Positions 1-6,977 of a DNA stretch of 14,972 nucleotides are shown piece after piece; positions within the stretch are counted from its first letter, which is position 1; the number at the start of each line of letters is the position of its first letter. The DNA comes from Limnospira platensis (GTDB taxonomy: Bacteria; Cyanobacteriota; Cyanobacteriia; Cyanobacteriales; Microcoleaceae), in the NCBI RefSeq assembly GCF_046480435.1, contig NZ_PKGC01000124.1. One strand, given 5' to 3'. A model generated the notes under the pieces. The model made no database searches and was not told where the DNA came from. It worked only from the letters and a program-made list of their open reading frames with translations. A program made the position numbers and the translations under genes.

Positions 1-21
1 CCCACAAGGCGGGTTTAATGT

Positions 22-121
22 AATTATCAATTAATGACCGGGTGGGGCGGGGTTATTGATATTCCGGTGGGGAAATTTCATTGACAGCAGAACCCGCCCC
101 TACCATTATTAATTGTCAATT
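22..121. repeat. Imperfect inverted GC-rich repeat
   Basis: Two arms at about 22-54 and 91-121 are imperfect reverse complements. Each pairs an AT-rich part resembling AATTGACAATTAAT with a GC-rich core (GGTGGGGCGGGGTT against AACCCGCCCCTACC). The GGGGCGGGTT type of core looks like the short dispersed palindromic elements common in filamentous cyanobacterial genomes; that is recollection, not a search. The right arm runs over the stop codon of the hydrolase gene at 109, so the element may act as its terminator or end its transcript in a hairpin. No transposase is present. Confidence 0.5.
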
Positions 122-981
122 AAAAATTCTTGAATAATTTTCAGGTAATTTTTAGGGTCTTCTAACATGGGAAAATGAGCAGTATTTGGCAAAATAGTAA
201 GCTGAACGTTAGGATTGAGAGTAGCCGCTTGTTTAGCCATTTCCATAGGGATAATTTGGTCATATTCCCCAGCTACCAAGAGGGTAGGGACTGTTAATTT
301 TTTAAATTCTTGAGGAAACCATTGGGTAGCTTCTTTGCTGACGGATGTTAAGACAGTACCATAGGCGGCGGCAAAATCTGCTAATAAGAAATCCTCTAAA
401 AACTCTCGGCTGACCTGACTAGGTAAGGGACGATGCAGAAATCTCGCCATAAATATTTGATGAATTAAAGGCATTTTTGCCATCCATTTTGGGCGAAACA
501 TGACCACATAGCGACTAAATTTATGGAAAGTTGTAAATGATTTTTCATCATATTCAAAAATACCACTACAGGTTAAGATAGCCCGAACTACCATGGACGG
601 ATAAAGATTCATAAAAATGGCAGCAACGGAAGCGCCCATAGAGTGAGCGTTAATATAGACTTGTGGAATATTTAAAGCCTGTAAAAGGGCGGCTAAATCC
701 TGAGCATATTCGGTTAATTCATAACTTCGATCGCCATCATTTAAAGCAGGTCGATTAGACCGACCAAAACCCCGCATATCATAAAGTAAACAATGAAAGC
801 GATCGCCCAAAGCCATAGCGGTACTTTCCCAATAGCGACCCGACCCACCCCAACCATGAATAAACACCATAACCGGCTTAGAACTTTCTAAATGGTAGGG
901 AGTTCCCACCCATTGATAATAGTGTTCTACGCCATTAATAGTAATATAAGAACTATCGGGCTGCTGAGTTAAACTAATCAT
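109..981 (-). CDS. Alpha/beta hydrolase-fold protein (nucleophile elbow AHSMG)
   Basis: About 290 residues with the full alpha/beta-hydrolase plan: an oxyanion HGWGG motif near residue 42, the YDMRGFGRS strand/loop, a nucleophile Ser near 114 in the elbow A-H-S-M-G, Asp near 241 (AGEYDQ) and His near 269 (NTAHF). The first glycine of the usual GxSxG is alanine, which is tolerated in some family members. The substrate cannot be told; no signal peptide is seen, so it is probably cytosolic. The start is uncertain: ATG at 981 lies 7 bp after the stop of the upstream gene (989-1564), while an in-frame TTG at 1008 would overlap it by 20 bp. Neither has a clear Shine-Dalgarno, so translation is probably coupled to the upstream gene. 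It is a distant paralogue of the hydrolase at 12472-13350, sharing FRP(K/R)W, a PLI block and a SRE block. Confidence 0.85.
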   Translation of the reverse strand: MISLTQQPDSSYITINGVEHYYQWVGTPYHLESSKPVMVFIHGWGGSGRYWESTAMALGDRFHCLLYDMRGFGRSNRPALNDGDRSYELTEYAQDLAALLQALNIPQVYINAHSMGASVAAIFMNLYPSMVVRAILTCSGIFEYDEKSFTTFHKFSRYVVMFRPKWMAKMPLIHQIFMARFLHRPLPSQVSREFLEDFLLADFAAAYGTVLTSVSKEATQWFPQEFKKLTVPTLLVAGEYDQIIPMEMAKQAATLNPNVQLTILPNTAHFPMLEDPKNYLKIIQEFLIDN

Positions 982-988
982 CAAGCTA

Positions 989-1564
989 TCAATTTGGTAA
1001 TTTGCCAAGTTTTTTTAATATAGCAAATATTGCCTCAGATGCAGTCATAGGAGAAGCTGTTTTTAAGCCAATTAACCCAGTTTCCAGCCACCAGCCCCAG
1101 GTCTGGTGAGGAAATCGCCACAAGTCCAAATGTTCTACAGGCGGGTCAGCATAGAAACCACCATCACCGGCACCTAATAGCCCAGAACTCCAGTGAGTAA
1201 AGCGATCGTGACTGATACGGTAAAAGGGAAAATTCCCGACCCGACCAACTCCCCAACCATCAACGGCAATTAATCCCCTCACCTGACCCCCTGATTGTTG
1301 CCATCTGTAAGCACCTACCATAGCAGCCACCACACCGGCACTAAAGCCAATAAATATCAATGGTGTCAGAAGGCGATCGCCAAGATTATCCTGTAAAAAC
1401 TCCCCCAAGGCGATCGGTGAGAGAGGGGAAGATAGATCAGCCGGAAACACCAAAAGCCCATTATCTCCCCAGTCTACTCCCAGTCTATCCAAAAACTGAT
1501 CTGTAAAATGGGGCGGGTGAAATCCCGGACAGATAACAGTAGTTATAGTTGTTGAATGTTCCAT
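989..1564 (-). CDS. Small alpha/beta-hydrolase-like conserved protein
   Basis: About 191 residues. It opens with a strand ending CPGFHPPHFT, a likely oxyanion region, and has a G-F-S-A-G elbow with Ser near residue 75 after the hydrophobic strand LIFIG, which is the alpha/beta-hydrolase nucleophile signature. The C-terminal part is rich in Trp and Gly. I recognise no named family; it resembles uncharacterised cyanobacterial hydrolase-like proteins. An Asp/His pair completing a triad is not obvious. ATG at 1564 is preferred over the upstream TTG at 1606, which would run into rdgB. The next gene begins about 7 bp after its stop, so the two very likely form an operon. Confidence 0.75.
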   Translation of the reverse strand: MEHSTTITTVICPGFHPPHFTDQFLDRLGVDWGDNGLLVFPADLSSPLSPIALGEFLQDNLGDRLLTPLIFIGFSAGVVAAMVGAYRWQQSGGQVRGLIAVDGWGVGRVGNFPFYRISHDRFTHWSSGLLGAGDGGFYADPPVEHLDLWRFPHQTWGWWLETGLIGLKTASPMTASEAIFAILKKLGKLPN

Positions 1565-1581
1565 TCCCACAGGTAAATGAT

Positions 1582-2163
1582 ATGACCAAACTATTAGTAG
1601 TGGCAACCGGAAACCCTGGTAAGTTAAATGAAATGCAGGCTTATCTGGGTGGTATCGATGTGAAATTGCAGCTTAAGCCCGATAATTTGGACGTTGAAGA
1701 GACCGGAAACACATTTTTGGAGAATGCCTGCCTAAAAGCCAGTGAAGTGGCAAAGGCGACCGGAGAATGGGCGATCGCAGATGATTCAGGACTAGCCGTA
1801 GATGCCCTAGGGGGAATGCCAGGAGTATATTCAGCCCGGTATGCGTCCACCGATAGCGATCGCATTAGTAAATTACTCAAAGAACTGGAAACCGCCGCCG
1901 ACCGTAGCGCCCAATTTATTTGTGCGATCGCCATATCTCGTCCTGATGGTTCTATTGTCCAACAAGTCCAAGGAATATGTCCAGGAGTGATTGCCCAAAC
2001 CCCCCAAGGTCAAGGAGGTTTTGGCTACGACCCCATTTTTTATGTTCCTGAGCAGCAAATGACCTTTGCCCAAATGTCTCCAGAACTCAAGCGAAAAATC
2101 TCCCACCGAGGAAAAGCCTTTGACCTATTACTTCCCCAACTGAGTACCCTTCTCAATGGGTAG
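1582..2163 (+). CDS. rdgB: XTP/dITP diphosphatase (non-canonical purine NTP pyrophosphatase, RdgB/HAM1 family)
   Basis: A 193-residue protein of normal family length. It hydrolyses dITP, XTP and related deaminated purine nucleotides to the monophosphate plus pyrophosphate, keeping them out of DNA and RNA. Visible motifs are TGNPGK near residue 9, ETGNTFLENA near 40, the metal/catalytic ADDSGL (Asp68), GMPGVYSARYA, GFGYDPIF near 146 and SHRGKAF near 174. ATG at 1582 matches the family N-terminus (MTKLLVVATGN), with AGG eight bases upstream. A longer in-frame start at 1549 would add 11 residues without family support. The start codon is 17 bp from that of the divergent gene at 989-1564, so promoter elements must lie inside the neighbouring coding region. 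Confidence 0.95.
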   Translation: MTKLLVVATGNPGKLNEMQAYLGGIDVKLQLKPDNLDVEETGNTFLENACLKASEVAKATGEWAIADDSGLAVDALGGMPGVYSARYASTDSDRISKLLKELETAADRSAQFICAIAISRPDGSIVQQVQGICPGVIAQTPQGQGGFGYDPIFYVPEQQMTFAQMSPELKRKISHRGKAFDLLLPQLSTLLNG

Positions 2164-2215
2164 GAAACCAGATCACTTATTGATCGTGCGATCGTCTCAA
2201 GGCGTGGATAAGAAA

Positions 2216-2243
2216 CTCCCACCACTACTTCCCCAGGTGGGAG
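2216..2243. terminator. Hairpin between convergent rdgB and glnB
   Basis: CTCCCACC (2216-2223) and GGTGGGAG (2236-2243) form a perfect 8-bp stem with a 12-nt loop, midway between the convergent rdgB and glnB stops. There is no strong U-tract on either side, so an intrinsic terminator is plausible but not certain. The context (AAGAAACTCCC before, GGCTTCA after) also resembles the 3' end of IS200/IS605-type elements; see findings. Confidence 0.5.
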
Positions 2244-2277
2244 AGGCTTCATGGCGGGGAATAATCGCCGAAAGCGT

Positions 2278-2616
2278 TTAAATTGCTTCTAGGTTCTTTT
2301 CTCCTGTGCGGATACGAATAATTTGCTCAACTGGAGAGACAAATATTTTACCGTCTCCAATTTCACCGGTACGAGAAGCCGATACGATTTTCTCTACAAC
2401 CATATCAACGTGCTCATCTTCGACCACAATCTCAACCTTGAGTTTTTGTAGGAACTCAACTGTATATTCCGAACCCCGATAACGCTCAGTCTGACCTTTC
2501 TGGCGGCCAAACCCGCGAACTTCCGAAACCGTCATTCCAACAATGCCAGCATTGACCAGGGCAATCTTGACTTCATCAAGTTTAAATGGCCGAATAATGG
2601 CTTCTATCTTTTTCAA
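2278..2616 (-). CDS. glnB: Nitrogen regulatory protein P-II
   Basis: A 112-residue PII trimer subunit. It senses ATP/ADP and 2-oxoglutarate and in cyanobacteria controls NAGK, PipX and nitrogen transport. The T-loop GQTERYRGSEYTVEF carries Ser49 (the cyanobacterial phosphorylation site) and Tyr51. The signature block RTGEIGDGKIFV and the C-terminal RIRTGEKN are intact. The start is TTG at 2616: a perfect AGGAG lies 8 bases upstream, and this start puts Ser49 and Tyr51 at their canonical numbers. The alternative GTG at 2625 overlaps that Shine-Dalgarno and would add three extra residues. It is convergent with rdgB and divergent from ilvB. A putative NtcA-dependent promoter lies about 200 bp upstream. 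Confidence 0.96.
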   Translation of the reverse strand: MKKIEAIIRPFKLDEVKIALVNAGIVGMTVSEVRGFGRQKGQTERYRGSEYTVEFLQKLKVEIVVEDEHVDMVVEKIVSASRTGEIGDGKIFVSPVEQIIRIRTGEKNLEAI

Positions 2617-2822
2617 GGTTTTCACTCCTAACGCTTACTGTTTGACAATCCTACACTTGGCAGTTGGGTTTAGTGCCTGCTGATCAGGTCTTCCAGGGAA
2701 TCGGTCGAACTTTCTTTAAGATCAGCTCACCAGCTATCTAAGATACTACCAGTTCGATGCAAATCTCCCCAGGGGGTAGACATTCGACTCCGATTTATTC
2801 AGCCATACATAGCCCAAACCAT

Positions 2823-2865
2823 TTGATATCACTATCAAAGCCCCGCAATTGGTAAATCGTGATAC
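2823..2865 (-). promoter_or_regulatory. Putative NtcA-activated promoter for glnB
   Basis: GTA-N8-TAC at 2852-2865 matches the NtcA consensus exactly and sits in a wider dyad with CAATTG on both sides. Read toward glnB, a TATCAA hexamer (2823-2828) follows after 23 bases, the spacing known for NtcA class II promoters; it matches four of six -10 positions. The -10 lies inside the perfect palindrome TTTGATA-N4-TATCAAA (2822-2839). The implied leader is roughly 200 nt. NtcA control of glnB is established in other cyanobacteria; that this is the site here is inference. The dyad could also act on ilvB, 175 bp away on the other side. Confidence 0.45.
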
Positions 2866-2893
2866 AATTGCAGGAAAGCCTCAACCCCCTAAC

Positions 2894-2953
2894 CCTATCG
2901 GAACCAACCGTTAGGCCTGATAGTGGCGGCTTAACAATGTAAAATCTTGTTAA
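2894..2953 (+). promoter_or_regulatory. Palindromes upstream of ilvB
   Basis: Two inverted repeats lie between the NtcA-like site and ilvB. CCTATCGG (2894-2901) pairs with CCGTTAGG (2908-2915) with one mismatch. TTAACA (2931-2936) pairs exactly with TGTTAA (2948-2953) across 11 bases, a spacing typical of an operator for a dimeric regulator. A possible -10, TAAAAT, follows at 2992-2997 without a convincing -35. No branched-chain-rich leader peptide or classical attenuator was seen. The remainder of the 424-bp gap between glnB and ilvB holds no ORF I can support. Confidence 0.3.
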
Positions 2954-3003
2954 AACCCTAACCGCCCAGTCCCCTTAAACAAATTCCTTACTAAAATAGA
3001 GGT

Positions 3004-3026
3004 TTTAACTCAACAATATAGTTAAA
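3004..3026 (+). promoter_or_regulatory. Hairpin just before the ilvB ribosome binding site
   Basis: TTTAACT (3004-3010) and AGTTAAA (3020-3026) are perfect 7-bp inverted repeats with a 9-base loop. They end three bases before the GAGGAG Shine-Dalgarno of ilvB (3030-3035). The placement suggests a leader hairpin that could affect ribosome access or mRNA stability. The stem is AT-rich and weak, and no ligand-binding structure is recognisable. Confidence 0.3.
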
Positions 3027-3040
3027 TTAGAGGAGCGATC

Positions 3041-4879
3041 GTGCAACTTCAAACTAAAATTGCTGCGGGGCGTGCAACAGGTGCGTTTGCGCTCATTGAT
3101 AGTCTTAAACGTCATGGCGTACAGCACATTTTCGGCTATCCTGGTGGAGCTATTCTCCCCATTTATGATGAACTGTATCGAGCCGAAGCTGAGGGCGGTA
3201 TACAGCATATCCTAGTTCGCCATGAACAGGGGGCATCCCACGCTGCTGATGGGTATGCCAGAGCTACCGGACGAGTGGGAGTGTGCTTTGGTACATCAGG
3301 ACCAGGAGCGACTAACCTAGTTACTGGCATTGCTACGGCTCACATGGACTCGATACCAATGGTAATCATTACCGGACAGGTAGCCCGCCCCGCCATTGGT
3401 ACAGATGCTTTCCAGGAAACAGATATTTTCGGCATTACCCTACCAATAGTCAAACATTCCTATGTGGTTCGTGAACCGGGTGATATGGCTCGCATTGTGG
3501 CGGAAGCCTTCCATATTGCCAGCACAGGCCGTCGGGGTCCGGTACTCATAGACGTTCCCAAAGATGTAGGTTTAGAGGAATTTGATTATATTCCGGTTAA
3601 TCCAGGAGAGGTTTCTTTACCTGGCTATCGTCCTACTGTTAAAGGCAATGTTCGCCAAATCAACCAAGCTATTAAACTTATAGAAGAAGCAGAACGTCCC
3701 CTGATGTATGTCGGTGGTGGGGCAATTTCCGCCGGAGCCCATGCAGAAATTTCGGAATTAGCAGAGCTTTTTCAGATTCCTGTAACTACCACATTAATGG
3801 GGAAAGGTTCTTTTGATGAAAAGCATCCCCTGTCTGTGGGAATGTTGGGAATGCACGGAACAGCCTATGCTAACTTTGCTGTTAGTGAATGTGATTTGTT
3901 AATAGCTGTGGGGGCGCGATTTGACGATCGCGTTACGGGGAAACTTGATGAATTTGCCTCTAGGGCGAAGGTGATTCATATTGACATTGACCCGGCGGAA
4001 GTTGGTAAAAACCGCACGCCGGAAGTGCCAATTGTCGGAGATGTTCGCCAGGTGTTGATAGACCTGTTGCGCCGCTGCCGGGAAATTGGAGATGTCGGCA
4101 ACGATAATCAAACTCAATCCTGGTTAGAGCGGATTAACCGTTGGCGGGAAGATTATCCCCTGGTGGTTCCCTCTTATTCTGATAGTCTCTCTCCCCAAGA
4201 GGTGATCGCAGAATTAGGAAAAATGGCACCGGATGCGTACTATACCACGGATGTGGGTCAGCACCAAATGTGGGCGGCTCAATTTTTGAAAAATGGCCCC
4301 CGTCAGTGGATATCTAGCGCTGGGTTAGGAACTATGGGCTATGGTATCCCGTCGGCTATGGGAGCTAAAGTGGCTTTGAGCGATCGCGAGGTGATTTGTA
4401 TTGCTGGGGATGCCAGTGTGCAAATGAACATCCAGGAGCTGGCTACTATAGCACAATATGGCATAAATGTCAAGACTGTAATTATTAATAACGGTTGGCA
4501 GGGTATGGTCCGCCAGTGGCAACAAGCCTTTTATGGTGAGCGCTATTCGGCTTCTAACATGGAAATCGGAATGCCAGATTTTGAAATGTTAGCACGTTCC
4601 TATGGGGTAAAAGGCATGGTCGTTAAGAGTCGTGACGAATTACACCAAGCACTAGCGGAAATGTTGGCTTATGAGGGTCCTGTGCTGATGGATGTTCATG
4701 TTACTAAGGATGAAAATTGTTATCCTATGGTAGCACCAGGAAAGAGCAATGCTCAGATGATAGGATTACCTGAACGCCGGCAGTTAGAAAAAGCTGTTGA
4801 GTTAATCTATTGCAGTAATTGTGGGGCGAAAAATGTCGCCAGTAACAATTTCTGTCCTGAGTGTGGCACGAAACTGTAA
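3041..4879 (+). CDS. ilvB: Acetolactate synthase (AHAS) large subunit with C-terminal zinc ribbon
   Basis: A 612-residue ThDP enzyme. It condenses two pyruvates to acetolactate, or pyruvate with 2-oxobutyrate, the first common step of valine, leucine and isoleucine synthesis. The N-terminal ThDP-binding domain has GYPGGAILPIYDEL and the catalytic Glu62 (RHEQGASHAADGYARA). A central FAD-type domain follows, then the C-terminal ThDP domain with GDAS near 456 and the following INNGWQGMVRQWQ. After the usual end there is an extension with Cys591, 594, 605 and 608 in CSNCG and CPECG, a zinc-ribbon pattern. GTG at 3041 is chosen for its strong GAGGAG five bases upstream. No small subunit (ilvN) is adjacent, so it must be encoded elsewhere. 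The gene ends before a hairpin at 4904-4933. Confidence 0.95.
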   Translation: MQLQTKIAAGRATGAFALIDSLKRHGVQHIFGYPGGAILPIYDELYRAEAEGGIQHILVRHEQGASHAADGYARATGRVGVCFGTSGPGATNLVTGIATAHMDSIPMVIITGQVARPAIGTDAFQETDIFGITLPIVKHSYVVREPGDMARIVAEAFHIASTGRRGPVLIDVPKDVGLEEFDYIPVNPGEVSLPGYRPTVKGNVRQINQAIKLIEEAERPLMYVGGGAISAGAHAEISELAELFQIPVTTTLMGKGSFDEKHPLSVGMLGMHGTAYANFAVSECDLLIAVGARFDDRVTGKLDEFASRAKVIHIDIDPAEVGKNRTPEVPIVGDVRQVLIDLLRRCREIGDVGNDNQTQSWLERINRWREDYPLVVPSYSDSLSPQEVIAELGKMAPDAYYTTDVGQHQMWAAQFLKNGPRQWISSAGLGTMGYGIPSAMGAKVALSDREVICIAGDASVQMNIQELATIAQYGINVKTVIINNGWQGMVRQWQQAFYGERYSASNMEIGMPDFEMLARSYGVKGMVVKSRDELHQALAEMLAYEGPVLMDVHVTKDENCYPMVAPGKSNAQMIGLPERRQLEKAVELIYCSNCGAKNVASNNFCPECGTKL

Positions 4880-4903
4880 ACAGTCATCTATCACCTAGTA
4901 AAT

Positions 4904-4933
4904 AGTAGGGACAAGGTTGGTCTTGTCTCTACT
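4904..4933. terminator. Bidirectional hairpin between ilvB and the convergent membrane protein gene
   Basis: AGTAGGGACAAG (4904-4915) pairs with CTTGTCTCTACT (4922-4933). As RNA this is a continuous 12-bp stem with one G-U pair and a 6-nt loop. It lies 24 bp after the ilvB stop and 40 bp from the stop of the convergent gene, the expected place for a shared terminator. There is no long U-tract. The sequence type (GTAGGGACAAG) resembles a dispersed cyanobacterial repeat and may be both. Confidence 0.55.
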
Positions 4934-4973
4934 GGGTCAATTATGGATGTTCTGTTATCTGGCGACCTATCAG

Positions 4974-6659
4974 TTAATAGGGGGAAGCTGTTAACCTTCC
5001 GTCGGAATAGAAAATAAGATGATCAGCCAAATCTGGATTTTTTAAGAGTAGTTGATATTGGGTGGGCGCAAACTTAATCACTTCGTAGTCAAGAGTTTTT
5101 AAGGAGTTTTTCGGCCAGGGTAAAAAGGAAGTTTCGGGGTTAGACAAGTTGAATTGATAAATCTCTGGGGTATCTTGTCTAATTAAAATTGTATCGTCCA
5201 ATTCGCGTAAATTATGGTGCATGACTGTCTGAATGCTATTGGTGGTAAATTGTACCCTTTCAAAGGGTCCGTCACCGGGTTCGCGACTAAATGCGATCGC
5301 ATATTTTTCACCCCCCCCAAATAGATACAAACCCTGTATTAAACCGGTCCGATAAATATAAGCACCCCGGTAATTATCAGGAATAGCAGTAATAATAGCG
5401 GGGGTATTAGGGTTATCTTGTAACATCCCCAAAAGAATATTTTGAGAAATTGAACCAGCCACCTGCCAATTTTGGTTCAAAGATTGAACAGTCAACCCAA
5501 AAATCAACAGTAAAATTGAGGAGACGACCAAAATCAGCCGGATATTCATACACAAACACGCGAGGACTACTGCTAGATAAATTGACGCAAACCCAGAACC
5601 GAAATAGAGGTATCTTTCCCCTTGGGTGTCTGTAATTGACACAAATACATTAATGGCAGGTAAAACCGCTACAAAAAAACTACCTGCTAAAAATAGCAGT
5701 AAAGGGGGGATACTTGGGTCGGGAGTGCGGCTTTTAAACAGTAAGGAAGTACAAGCTAAGGACAGGAGAACAATTAGCCAAAAAATCGATAACCACAGAC
5801 TAAAATTAGAGTTAAAAATCGGGGGCAGAAAAGTCCTAGTTGGGTAGATAATCAAATTTTGGGCAATATGAGCCCAATCAAACCTTAAATGAATATCCTC
5901 ACCGTATCCCCCTACCAGTGTACCAATTTTGATAACTCTCCAGATAAAATAAACTGCCAAAACTGCCACATAGGGAATAATTAAGCCTAGTCTATTTTGC
6001 CAAGATTTGCCATTTTTTTTATTGGTAAAATAGTCGTAAATTTCAAACAAAATAATCAACCCAGGAAAGGTGACGAGAGATTCCTTTGATAGCACTGCCA
6101 TAAAAAATAGCAGTAGAGATAATATATAAGGATATTTATATCGGGAATTTCTGCCGATTAAATAAGCGATAAAAGCTACAAACCCAAAAAAGCTAGAGAT
6201 GACATCTGTGCGCGCAGAAATCCACGAAACTGCTTCGGTGTGACTAGGAAGTAGTAAAAATACAAACCCGGAAATATAGGGTAAAACTATTTTATAGTGG
6301 CGACCAATGGGAAAATTACGAACTAATAAACTAGCAGTCCAACCTACTGCTAAAGCATTGCTGAGATGAAATCCCAAATTAGTTAAATGATAACCGAGGG
6401 GTTCATTACCCCAAATTTGATAATCTAGGAAACTGATTAAACTCAGAACCGGACGAAAAAACAAAGATTGACCATGTTGTTGATTGACCCACAATCCCCA
6501 AGGTCCGACCTGTTCAAAAATGGCAATTAACACTAAATCATCTGACAGAAAAAATGAGTTAATAATAGGATAATAACAAACTATACCTGCCAGAGCGATA
6601 ATGACAATTAATATAGCCCGATAAATAAGGAGCGATCGCCCTTGATTAATTTTGAACAT
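4974..6659 (-). CDS. GT-C type membrane glycosyltransferase (TMTC / GT39-like)
   Basis: About 561 residues with roughly ten hydrophobic segments in the N-terminal 400 residues, followed by a soluble C-terminal domain of about 150. Features typical of polyprenyl-phosphate-sugar-dependent GT-C enzymes are visible: an acidic SDD pair (Asp40-Asp41) in the first external loop after TM1, the block RPVLSLISFLDYQIWG, GYHLTNLGFHLSNAL, and HTEAVSWISARTD near 140-152. The last resembles the H-TEAV--I-GRAD signature of TMTC O-mannosyltransferases, but no TPR repeats are present. The acceptor is unknown; envelope glycoprotein or polysaccharide modification is likely. ATG at 6659 is preferred; a TTG at 6680 would add seven residues. 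The gene stands alone, convergent with ilvB and divergent from glmM. Confidence 0.8.
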   Translation of the reverse strand: MFKINQGRSLLIYRAILIVIIALAGIVCYYPIINSFFLSDDLVLIAIFEQVGPWGLWVNQQHGQSLFFRPVLSLISFLDYQIWGNEPLGYHLTNLGFHLSNALAVGWTASLLVRNFPIGRHYKIVLPYISGFVFLLLPSHTEAVSWISARTDVISSFFGFVAFIAYLIGRNSRYKYPYILSLLLFFMAVLSKESLVTFPGLIILFEIYDYFTNKKNGKSWQNRLGLIIPYVAVLAVYFIWRVIKIGTLVGGYGEDIHLRFDWAHIAQNLIIYPTRTFLPPIFNSNFSLWLSIFWLIVLLSLACTSLLFKSRTPDPSIPPLLLFLAGSFFVAVLPAINVFVSITDTQGERYLYFGSGFASIYLAVVLACLCMNIRLILVVSSILLLIFGLTVQSLNQNWQVAGSISQNILLGMLQDNPNTPAIITAIPDNYRGAYIYRTGLIQGLYLFGGGEKYAIAFSREPGDGPFERVQFTTNSIQTVMHHNLRELDDTILIRQDTPEIYQFNLSNPETSFLPWPKNSLKTLDYEVIKFAPTQYQLLLKNPDLADHLIFYSDGRLTASPY

Positions 6660-6834
6660 TAAACTTAACTTTTTCCCCAATGATGAATTGAATATGTCCT
6701 AAGTATCAGTCTCCACGCCAGAGGCTGTCCAGGGAGTTAGAATAACATAACATCCTATCAGTTCAACCTTAAACCTAGGAACGAAATAACGCCTAACTAC
6801 GTCAAACTAGGTCATCTGTATATTAGCCGAGTGG

Positions 6835-6862
6835 TTGAAAAGGCGATCGCAAAACTTAAAAT
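6835..6862 (+). promoter_or_regulatory. Candidate promoter of glmM
   Basis: TTGAAA (6835-6840) and TAAAAT (6857-6862) are separated by 16 bp, about 110 bp upstream of the glmM start. A HIP1 octamer (6843-6850) falls in the spacer. The rest of the 318-bp gap between the divergent membrane protein gene and glmM shows no ORF, tRNA or strong hairpin I can support. Confidence 0.4.
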
Positions 6863-6977
6863 ATCCTCATAGGCTACCAGACATCAACTCAAGACTTGAA
6901 TTGTAGATCAAGGTTCCTCAGTTCCGGACGTGCTATCCTCCTTTGTGAGTGTGTGAACATCGAGAGGAGTGAATAAC

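Noticed and set aside
1549..1581. Longer rdgB start at 1549
   Set aside because: It adds 11 residues outside the family N-terminus and would overlap the divergent gene start.
6824..6850. tRNA-like D-arm sequence (GCCGAGTGGTTGAAAAGGCG) resembling tRNA-Ser/Leu
   Set aside because: No matching acceptor stem, anticodon arm or T-arm (GGTTCGAATC type) follows; the resemblance is limited to about 20 bases.
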